Below, piece by piece: positions 1 to 5,664 of a stretch of DNA of 11,093 bases. The position numbers and the translations under genes are program-made. Positions within the stretch are counted from its first letter, which is position 1. Each line of letters begins with the position of its first letter. The notes beneath the pieces are model-generated. The model had not been told where the DNA came from, did not search any database, and worked only from the letters and a program-made list of their open reading frames with translations. The DNA comes from Clostridia bacterium (GTDB lineage Bacteria > Bacillota > Clostridia > Oscillospirales > QAMX01), in contig JAFYNU010000096.1 of NCBI GenBank assembly GCA_017547975.1, positions 1-11,093 of the forward strand. Direction: 5' to 3'.

Positions 1-1734
1 TCTGCCGTCGGGCGTTGCTTTGGTATGATCGCCAAACCATTTGTGATGAATGTTGTATCCGACCAGATCGCCGATGAGCCAGTGGTAGCCGAAAAGATTG
101 GTTTTGTCCTTCAAAAACTCATACAGTTCCCGATAGAGCCTCTGCGCCACGTAGTTGGAGGTGTCGTCGTCGTTGCCGAAAAACTTGCCTTTTTTGAGAA
201 TGACGGTGCGCATATCCTCATAACCCTGCCAATCAGCATGCAATGCCGCAATCAGCTCGGACATGGTAAACAGTTTTTCGTCAAAAACAAACTGCTTGAC
301 CACAGCGAGGGAGTCGATGACGTTGGTAATGCCTAGGCACATGGGAGAAGCGATTGCCGTATTTCCGCCGCCCTGTGTCAAGGAGGTGGCGTTCTCGATG
401 CAATCGTTGAACACAAGGCTGGAGATATAGTTGATATCCTGCGCCCTTTGCTTATTGTAGAAATTATCGTATTCGTATCCACGCTCAAGATCGGCGAAAA
501 GTTCGTTTTTGAATAGGTCAAAAAACTCGTCAAAGCTTACGGCAGCTTCAATCGACTTCGATTTTTTGTGAAAAACGGTTTCCATCGAACGCAGGAAATT
601 GATTTTGGAGTTGCTTCCGATGATGGCACCGAGGAATGCAGGTTCGTTGCATCCAACGGTGGTGTAGCCCACCGCCCTCTCAAAGGGGATATGGCAGATC
701 TCGGTGTAAGCCTTGATGCGCTTTTCGTCGTTTTGGAATGCGATACGCTTGTGGGGGTCGCGCCGCTCGCAATCCAGTGCAAAACGGAAGACCTCACGGG
801 GCGTTTTCTTCGTCCAACGCAGAGTTACCTGGGGAATGTAGGTAGGCAGTTCGAGCATACTCTCGAGAATCAATCGGGAAAGCTCGGTAAATCCGTCCTC
901 GCCGTTTGGCAGGTAGCCGCCGATACAAAAATGGGATTCGCCTCCGCGTGTAAAATTGTTAGATTGGACAGGCGTTGCCGCTTGGAGCATCAGGAAAAGT
1001 TCCTGTAAATATTCGGCGGCTTCTTCCCTGGTCAGCGTGCCGTTTTCAATGTCTTTTTTGTAAAACGGATCGAGATATCGATCCAGCGTTCCCACACTGT
1101 CGGGATCGGCAGAGAAGCAAAGGTAGATACACAAAACCGCCTCATAAAAACTCTCGGGCGCTTTTTTGGGAACACGGAGAAGCGCCTGGGAAAGCTTTTT
1201 GAGATTGTTTCTATATTCCCGGTTTTCGACGGTCAGAGACAATGCCGCCGCACGCTGGGAGCATTTATGCGCCCACCCGATCAGGGCGTTTGCTACCCGC
1301 TTCAGCGCAAGCAAAAACTCCACTTGCTCGGGATCGGTATGATTTTTTAAGGATTCGTCAATATCGCCCAGGATCCCGCCAAGGCCCTTGTTCAGAATCT
1401 TTGTATAATCGGCGGTGGCGTGTTGCCATTCCATCGTGGAGAGGTTGTCGATAGGCTTGAGATAAAAAAGGCGAAAAGCCTCGCCCGTTGCCTTATGTCC
1501 GCCCCGGCGGAATGCATCGCCCACAACGCTTCCGTCAAAGTTGAAAAATCCCGTCAAAGCCGAGTATTCGGTCAGCTTTGGCTCTTGATTCAAAATATAT
1601 TCGCAAATGCGCTTGGATTCCATTTGCTGTCTGGGTCGAAGCAGATCCGCTTCGTCGTACGCAGTTTTTACGGTATCGGCATACATTTGTCCCGACAAGG
1701 TCAGTTCGGTTAGTTTTTGAATGCGCTCGGTCAT
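1..1734 (-). CDS. Glycyl radical enzyme (PFL/dehydratase superfamily), C-terminus cut by window edge
   Basis: The first 578 residues are visible in one uninterrupted frame. The active-site loop reads TVGCNEPAF, giving thiyl cysteine C362 and glutamate E364. In known glycyl radical eliminases and decarboxylases this C-x-E spacing supplies the thiyl radical and the base; pyruvate formate-lyase itself has CC instead. Further family marks are FGNDDD (G520-D524) and ATPDGR (573-578), which leads into the C-terminal domain. The radical glycine loop (RVxGY type) would lie about 110 residues beyond the left edge, so activity cannot be confirmed here. The cysteine lies earlier than in CutC or glycerol dehydratase, so the N-terminal part is short, and a full length near 700 residues is inferred. 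The start ATG is preceded by GGAGG (1744-1748) at 9 nt. An activating radical-SAM enzyme is expected just outside the window. The divergent AraC gene is the likely regulator. Superfamily call is firm; substrate is unknown. Confidence 0.9.
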   Translation of the reverse strand, partial: MTERIQKLTELTLSGQMYADTVKTAYDEADLLRPRQQMESKRICEYILNQEPKLTEYSALTGFFNFDGSVVGDAFRRGGHKATGEAFRLFYLKPIDNLSTMEWQHATADYTKILNKGLGGILGDIDESLKNHTDPEQVEFLLALKRVANALIGWAHKCSQRAAALSLTVENREYRNNLKKLSQALLRVPKKAPESFYEAVLCIYLCFSADPDSVGTLDRYLDPFYKKDIENGTLTREEAAEYLQELFLMLQAATPVQSNNFTRGGESHFCIGGYLPNGEDGFTELSRLILESMLELPTYIPQVTLRWTKKTPREVFRFALDCERRDPHKRIAFQNDEKRIKAYTEICHIPFERAVGYTTVGCNEPAFLGAIIGSNSKINFLRSMETVFHKKSKSIEAAVSFDEFFDLFKNELFADLERGYEYDNFYNKQRAQDINYISSLVFNDCIENATSLTQGGGNTAIASPMCLGITNVIDSLAVVKQFVFDEKLFTMSELIAALHADWQGYEDMRTVILKKGKFFGNDDDTSNYVAQRLYRELYEFLKDKTNLFGYHWLIGDLVGYNIHHKWFGDHTKATPDGR

Positions 1735-1766
1735 GGTGTCGTACCTCCATGGAGTGGTTTGGGTTC

Positions 1767-1795
1767 ATTATGCCATGGCCCGGGAAAAAGGTAAA
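1767..1795 (-). promoter_or_regulatory. Putative promoter of the glycyl radical enzyme gene
   Basis: On the minus strand TTTACC (1790-1795, 4 of 6 to consensus) is separated by exactly 17 bp from CATAAT (1767-1772, 5 of 6). This would start transcription near 1760, giving a leader of about 26 nt with the GGAGG site inside it. The weak -35 box fits a promoter that needs an activator. Confidence 0.5.
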
Positions 1796-1803
1796 TAGAA
1801 ACC

Positions 1804-1829
1804 ATAGCACATTTATACTATATAGCACA
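1804..1829. promoter_or_regulatory. Direct repeat ATAGCACA x2, candidate AraC-family operator
   Basis: ATAGCACA occurs at 1804-1811 and 1822-1829, 18 bp apart start to start, each followed by an AT-rich run (ATTT / ATTT after one extra A). Relative to the putative GRE transcription start near 1760 the copies sit around -45 to -51 and -62 to -69, which is where AraC-type activators commonly bind as tandem direct half-sites. They also abut the -35 box of the divergent regulator gene, so one site could serve activation and autoregulation. Function is inferred from position and repeat structure only. Confidence 0.45.
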
Positions 1830-1835
1830 ATTTGC

Positions 1836-1864
1836 TTGACAGTTTGCCCGAAACGTGATACCCT
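1836..1864 (+). promoter_or_regulatory. Putative promoter of the AraC-family regulator gene
   Basis: A perfect TTGACA (1836-1841) is followed after 17 bp by TACCCT (1859-1864), a weak -10 match (3 of 6). Transcription would begin near 1871, leaving a very short leader that contains GGGGTG (1875-1880) 5 nt before the ATG. The -10 assignment is uncertain; TGATAC, 3 bp upstream, is an alternative with a shorter spacer. Confidence 0.4.
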
Positions 1865-1885
1865 TGGAAAAAGCGGGGTGATAAA

Positions 1886-2659
1886 ATGAAAGAGAGACTA
1901 TACGTGGATGATATCCGGTCGGTGGTGTACGTGGTCCCTTTGCAGGTACATCGAAAAAGAATGGTATATGGGCCCAAAATGCCAACCTACGAATTGGTAT
2001 ACAAAATTTCCGGGGAGAGTGTGACCCACTTCAACGAAAAGACTCTGCATAACCTGCCCGGAACGGTGGAATATTTGCCAAAGTGCGAAAAAGCCGACTA
2101 TTACGTGGAACGAAAAGAGCTTGGGGATTGTATTGATATCCATTTTGATACGGCCCAGCCCATGCCCCGGGAGGCGTTTCGGGTGGATTGCCGGGGGAAT
2201 AAGCGGGTCGGAGAGCTGTTTTCCAGATTGTACCATCTCTGGATCGGTAAGCAGGATGCAGATTATTATAAATGTCTGGCTCTCTTTTACGAAATCCTGT
2301 CGGAACTTTCCCAAGGTGAAGAGGGATATCTTCCCGGGGAGCAGGAACGAAAGATTCTCCCGGGGGTTACCTACTTGCAGAAACACGCTTTTGACCGGAA
2401 GGTGGACTACTATCAGCCGGCAAAGCTTTGCAATATATGTTACACCTATTTCAAGCGGTTGTTCCTTACAAAATACGGAATGACGCCTATCCACTACGTG
2501 ACAAAGCTCCGGCTGGAACGGGGAGCCGAACTTCTGGAAACGGGACAGTACAGCGTGACAGAAGTGGCGGAGCTCTGCGGATACGAAAACGTGTATTATT
2601 TTTCCCGGAAGTTTCGGGAGGTCTACGGCGTACCGCCGGGGCAATACGCAAAACAATAA
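1886..2659 (+). CDS. AraC-family transcriptional regulator
   Basis: This 257-residue protein has the usual AraC layout: an N-terminal sensing region (about 1-150, probably a cupin-like fold, with no recognisable ligand motif) and a C-terminal double helix-turn-helix domain (about 158-257). The second HTH and following helix are typical of the family: SVTEVAELCGYENVYYFSRKF (223-243), then YGVPPGQY. The first HTH region is KLCNICYTYFKRLF with the K-YGMTPIHYV continuation. The ATG start has GGGGTG 5 nt upstream. It is divergent from the glycyl radical enzyme gene with a 151-bp shared regulatory gap, so it probably controls that gene in response to the enzyme's substrate; this is inference from position. 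The gene ends directly at a strong hairpin. Family assignment is firm; effector is unknown. Confidence 0.92.
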   Translation: MKERLYVDDIRSVVYVVPLQVHRKRMVYGPKMPTYELVYKISGESVTHFNEKTLHNLPGTVEYLPKCEKADYYVERKELGDCIDIHFDTAQPMPREAFRVDCRGNKRVGELFSRLYHLWIGKQDADYYKCLALFYEILSELSQGEEGYLPGEQERKILPGVTYLQKHAFDRKVDYYQPAKLCNICYTYFKRLFLTKYGMTPIHYVTKLRLERGAELLETGQYSVTEVAELCGYENVYYFSRKFREVYGVPPGQYAKQ

Positions 2660-2690
2660 AAGGTCTGCCTCGGAATGAGGCAGACCTTTT
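2658..2690. terminator. Bidirectional Rho-independent terminator
   Basis: A perfect 14-bp stem (2658-2671 with 2677-2690) encloses a 5-nt loop GGAAT. The stem begins with AAAA and ends with TTTT, so it can end transcripts in both directions. The plus-strand regulator stop codon overlaps its first bases, and the minus-strand rubrerythrin stop lies 13 bp to the right. Confidence 0.85.
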
Positions 2691-2703
2691 GGGGTTCAAT
2701 GGC

Positions 2704-3354
2704 TTAATAATTTTCGGCGTTGACTTCGAAGTAAGCCTGGGGATGGGCGCAGGTGGGGCAGACATCGGGGGCCTTGGTACCTACCACGAGATGACCGCAG
2801 TTGCGGCATTCCCAAATCTTGACTTCGCTCTTTTCGAAGACCTGCATGCTCTCCACGTTCTGGAGGAGCTTGCGGTAGCGTTCTTCGTGGTGCTTTTCAA
2901 TGGCGGCAACCAGACGGAACTTGGCGGCCAGAACAGGGAAACCTTCCTTTTCGGCGGTTTCGGCGAAACCGGCGTACATATCGGTCCATTCGTAGTTTTC
3001 GCCCTCGGCGGCGTGGAGCAGGTTTTCGGCGGTATCGCCGATGCCGTTAAGTTCCTTGAACCAAAGCTTGGCGTGTTCCTTTTCGTTGTCGGCGGTTTTC
3101 AGGAACAGGGCGGCGATTTGTTCGTAACCTTCCTTCTTGGCCTTGGAGGCAAAGTAGGTGTACTTGTTGCGGGCCTGGGATTCGCCGGCGAAGGCAGCTT
3201 CCAGGTTCTTTTCGGTCTGGGTACCGGCATAGGGGTTGGCGGGGATGATTTCTTCCAGCTTGTCACCGGTGGCCTTGCACTTGGGGCATACCGGTTCCAC
3301 ACCGTCGGCTACTTCGAAAGTAACCTTACAAATCTTGCAAACGTACTTTTTCAT
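2704..3354 (-). CDS. Rubrerythrin with rubredoxin-type sites at both ends
   Basis: Rubrerythrins are cytosolic diiron peroxidases that remove hydrogen peroxide in anaerobes, taking electrons through rubredoxin-type Fe(Cys)4 centres. Three parts are visible in 216 residues. An N-terminal rubredoxin-like domain has C6-x2-C9 and C23-x2-C26. The central ferritin-like four-helix domain (about 45-165) has AAFAGESQA with E58, E91-x2-H94 and E153-x2-H156 as iron-ligand motifs. A C-terminal rubredoxin domain has C183-x2-C186 and C199-x2-C202. Classical rubrerythrin has only the C-terminal site, and reverse rubrerythrin only the N-terminal one, so this is a combined form. AGGAG lies 8 nt before the ATG. 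It lies downstream of the ZIP gene on the same strand; a promoter in between is not clear. The product call is very secure; use of both iron sites is inferred. Confidence 0.94.
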   Translation of the reverse strand: MKKYVCKICKVTFEVADGVEPVCPKCKATGDKLEEIIPANPYAGTQTEKNLEAAFAGESQARNKYTYFASKAKKEGYEQIAALFLKTADNEKEHAKLWFKELNGIGDTAENLLHAAEGENYEWTDMYAGFAETAEKEGFPVLAAKFRLVAAIEKHHEERYRKLLQNVESMQVFEKSEVKIWECRNCGHLVVGTKAPDVCPTCAHPQAYFEVNAENY

Positions 3355-3417
3355 GTTTGTTCTCCTTTTTTAGTGATTTTAGGAAATCAGCTCGTGGCTG
3401 CTTTTCTACAACGTGGA

Positions 3418-3495
3418 TTAACCCAGATAATGGCTCATGGCAAGCATCAGGCACAACCCGCCGAGTAAGGCGTAGGTGACGCCGCTTGCCGATTA
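3418..3495 (-). other. Same-frame continuation of the ZIP gene beyond the internal TAA
   Basis: After the TAA at 3493-3495 the identical frame stays open for 24 codons, beginning SASGVTYALLGG and ending in MSHYLG, up to a second TAA at 3418-3420. The stretch is hydrophobic and occupies the place of the final transmembrane helix of ZIP proteins. With it the protein would be 251 residues and eight helices. A single-base nonsense change (for example from CAA, GAA or AAA), programmed readthrough or a sequence error would all explain it. Reassignment of TAA is not supported, because other genes here (regulator, rubrerythrin, SDR, MDR) end normally at TAA. Confidence 0.75.
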
Positions 3496-4173
3496 GTGGT
3501 GGGTATCGGGAATCATATCATCGCTGATGACGTAAAGCATGGTTCCGCCCGCCAATGCCAGAGCAAAGGGAAGGATAGCTGTTGAAATGCTTACGGCAAA
3601 ATAGCCCAGCAGAGTGCCAAGAACTTCCACAACGCCGGTCATCATGGCGGCAATGAAGGTGCGTCTGTGGTTCATGCCGGCAGCCAGCATGGGGGCAATG
3701 ATGACCATACCCTCGGGAATGTTCTGCAGGGCGATGCCCAGGGCAATGGTAATGGCTTCACCGGTGTTCCCGGTACCAAAGCCAACCCCGGCGGCGATTC
3801 CTTCCGGCAGATTATGCAGGGCAATGGCCATGACGAAGAGGAGGACTTTGTTCAGTTTTTCGGCCTTTGCGGGATGGGCTTCCTGTTCCACCCCCGAAAG
3901 GCGGTGGAGATGGGGCACCAATTTATCCAGGAAATGCAACAGAAGGGCACCGCAAAAGATACCGACAACGGTGGTTGGTAAGCCGTTTTTGCCGCCGTAT
4001 TCCAGGGAGGGAAGAATCAACCCCACAACGGCGGCCGCCAGCATGACCCCTGCCGCAAAGGAAAGGACCATATCGCTGAACCGATGGGATATTTTTTTGA
4101 AAAGAAAACCCAGAATGGCACCGATGACGGTGGCACCGCCAACGCCAAGGGCAGTCAAGAAAACCAATTGCAT
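3493..4173 (-). CDS. ZIP-family divalent metal transporter, ends at in-frame TAA before last helix
   Basis: ZIP proteins are inner-membrane transporters that bring Zn, Fe or Mn into the cytosol through eight helices. This 226-residue protein has hydrophobic helices from the N-terminus onward and both metal-site helices: HNLPEG (H120, N121, E124) in TM4 and QNIPEG (Q150, N151, E154) in TM5, the latter with Gln as in the structurally known bacterial ZIP. A His-containing cytosolic loop, PHLHRLSG..EAHP (87-101), separates TM3 and TM4. It ends at ISDDMIPDTHH, which in the family is followed by one more helix. Here a TAA (3493-3495) intervenes and the frame then continues as that helix (see separate entry). 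AGGAGG is 7 nt upstream of the ATG. An own promoter is visible upstream. Family call firm; metal unknown; intactness uncertain. Confidence 0.88.
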   Translation of the reverse strand: MQLVFLTALGVGGATVIGAILGFLFKKISHRFSDMVLSFAAGVMLAAAVVGLILPSLEYGGKNGLPTTVVGIFCGALLLHFLDKLVPHLHRLSGVEQEAHPAKAEKLNKVLLFVMAIALHNLPEGIAAGVGFGTGNTGEAITIALGIALQNIPEGMVIIAPMLAAGMNHRRTFIAAMMTGVVEVLGTLLGYFAVSISTAILPFALALAGGTMLYVISDDMIPDTHH

Positions 4174-4217
4174 GGAATAACCTCCTGAATCTACGGGGGA
4201 TTCCTTGATTCCATTTC

Positions 4218-4226
4218 AGTATACCA
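4218..4226 (-). promoter_or_regulatory. Putative extended -10 promoter of the ZIP transporter gene
   Basis: On the minus strand TGGTATACT is an extended -10 element (TGN followed by TATACT, 5 of 6). No good -35 box is seen 17 bp upstream (TTCCCT). It lies about 45 bp before the ATG and just after the end of the upstream penicillin-binding protein gene. Confidence 0.45.
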
Positions 4227-4290
4227 CAAACAGACGGAAAAGGGAAGAGAAAAATGAAAGGCGCAGTTGTGGCAAAATCTCCTGTTTACG

Positions 4291-5664
4291 TCACTTTTCC
4301 AGAGCTTCCACAGCGGCCTGCAGGACAGTGCTTGCCACGTTGCCGGCCACGGTACTTCCTCGACCGCCGTTTTCTACGATGACGATGAAGGCCAGGGGAG
4401 CCTCCTCGTTGCGGATGAATCCTGCAAAGAGGGCGTGGGGGTCCTTCCCGCCGCCAACTTCAGCTGTACCCGATTTGGCACAGATGTCAAGCCCCGGGAA
4501 GCGGTCAGCCCCATAGACATCCTCCACGTTGTTGCGCATCATGTCGGTGAGCCATTCGGCGGTATCTGCCGATAGGAGCGTTTTGGTGTCGGCCTTGTAA
4601 ATGCCGGTGGGAATGCCCACCGAGGATTTTACGGTCTGAATCAGGCGAAGCTCGGCACCGGTGCCGCCGCCGCCGATGGCCCCCATCAGCCGCAGCATGG
4701 AAGCGGGATTGATCATGTTTTTGTACTGACCTACCCCCGACCAGCCAAGGTCGTTGGTGGTTTCCGGCATGGTATATTTTCCCTGGGCGGTGGCAATGCC
4801 GTCGATGGACAGACTTTCGGAAAGGCCAAGTTCCTCAAAGTAGTCTGCCAGCGTGTCGGCCCCAAGCTTCAGGGCCAATTCGGCGTAGGCGCAGTTGCAG
4901 GAATAGGCCAGAGCCCCCGCAATATCCATGGTGCCGTGGGCGTTGGTGCAGGTGACCTTCCCGTTTCCGATTTCGGCACTGCCTTCGCAATGGAAGGTCA
5001 TATCCTCCAGGTTGGGGAGCTTTTCGATGGCGGCAATGGTGGTTACCAGCTTGAAGGTGGAACCGGGGGAATAGGTGGAGGAAAGGAAGCGGTTGATATA
5101 TACCCCTTCGTATTTGCTGTTGGAGGTCAGATCGTCGGGAGGTGCCACCGGATCGTAGGAGGGGGCGGTGACCATGGCCAGCGTTTCGCCGGTTTTGTAG
5201 TTGTAGACCCCCACACATCCCTTTTTGCCATCCAGTGCCTGGTAGGCAATGTCGTTCAGGTCGGCATCCACCGTCAGATAGAGGTCGTTGCCCCCGGAAC
5301 GCAGGGAATAGGAGCCGTTGATCAGGTTGTATCCGATCAGTTCGGAAGCAAAATTTTTCACCGCTCCGGTACCGATGTAACCGTGCTGATCACCCAAAAG
5401 GTGCAGGGTGGAAATGCGGGTGATCTTCTTATCCGGGAAGAGGCGGCGGCCCTTCTCACTGCCATATTCCGAAAGCACCAGTCCGTCCCGGTCGAGAATC
5501 CGGCCCACCGAAAGAACCCCCTTGGTGTAATAACCGTTGTTGGCCGAAAAGGAAGCCCAATCGGCGCCGTTGCGGACATATTTGACCAGATAGACCGTCA
5601 TGCCGGCACACATCAAAAGTACCAGAATCAAAAGGCTGATGGTACGGGTTTTGACTTTCTTCAT
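4291..5664 (-). CDS. Class B penicillin-binding protein (PbpA/FtsI-type transpeptidase)
   Basis: This enzyme cross-links peptidoglycan stem peptides outside the membrane. The 457 residues comprise a short basic N-terminus, one membrane anchor (about 8-28), a small N-terminal region and a transpeptidase domain (about 125-457). All three active-site motifs are present: S202-T-F-K205 with the nucleophilic serine, S255-C-N257, and K397-S-G-T400. The N-terminal region is much shorter than in typical FtsI or PBP2, which matches the compact PbpA type. The ATG overlaps the stop of the upstream SEDS gene as ATGA, which points to translational coupling and a physical partnership: SEDS proteins polymerise glycan strands and their bPBP partner cross-links them. 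No hairpin terminator is seen between the stop and the ZIP promoter. Class call very secure; whether it acts in elongation, division or sporulation is not decidable. Confidence 0.94.
   Translation of the reverse strand: MKKVKTRTISLLILVLLMCAGMTVYLVKYVRNGADWASFSANNGYYTKGVLSVGRILDRDGLVLSEYGSEKGRRLFPDKKITRISTLHLLGDQHGYIGTGAVKNFASELIGYNLINGSYSLRSGGNDLYLTVDADLNDIAYQALDGKKGCVGVYNYKTGETLAMVTAPSYDPVAPPDDLTSNSKYEGVYINRFLSSTYSPGSTFKLVTTIAAIEKLPNLEDMTFHCEGSAEIGNGKVTCTNAHGTMDIAGALAYSCNCAYAELALKLGADTLADYFEELGLSESLSIDGIATAQGKYTMPETTNDLGWSGVGQYKNMINPASMLRLMGAIGGGGTGAELRLIQTVKSSVGIPTGIYKADTKTLLSADTAEWLTDMMRNNVEDVYGADRFPGLDICAKSGTAEVGGGKDPHALFAGFIRNEEAPLAFIVIVENGGRGSTVAGNVASTVLQAAVEALEK

Noticed and set aside
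1461..1480. Possible frameshift at an A-run inside the GRE gene
   Set aside because: Reading the minus-strand codons through the run gives a continuous sensible sequence (GHKATGEAFRLFYLKPIDN), so the frame is intact.
1898..2656. Minus-strand open frame of 252 codons opposite the AraC gene
   Set aside because: Exactly mirrors the AraC-family gene, whose HTH domain is clear.
3388..3400. Small hairpin CAGC-TCGTG-GCTG upstream of rubrerythrin as a terminator for the ZIP gene
   Set aside because: Only a 4-bp stem and no convincing T-run on the relevant strand.
2428..3468. Long plus-strand open frame (346 codons) with many Gly and Phe
   Set aside because: It runs antisense to the rubrerythrin gene and across the end of the regulator and the terminator. 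Its composition is that of a reverse-frame shadow and it has no recognisable family.
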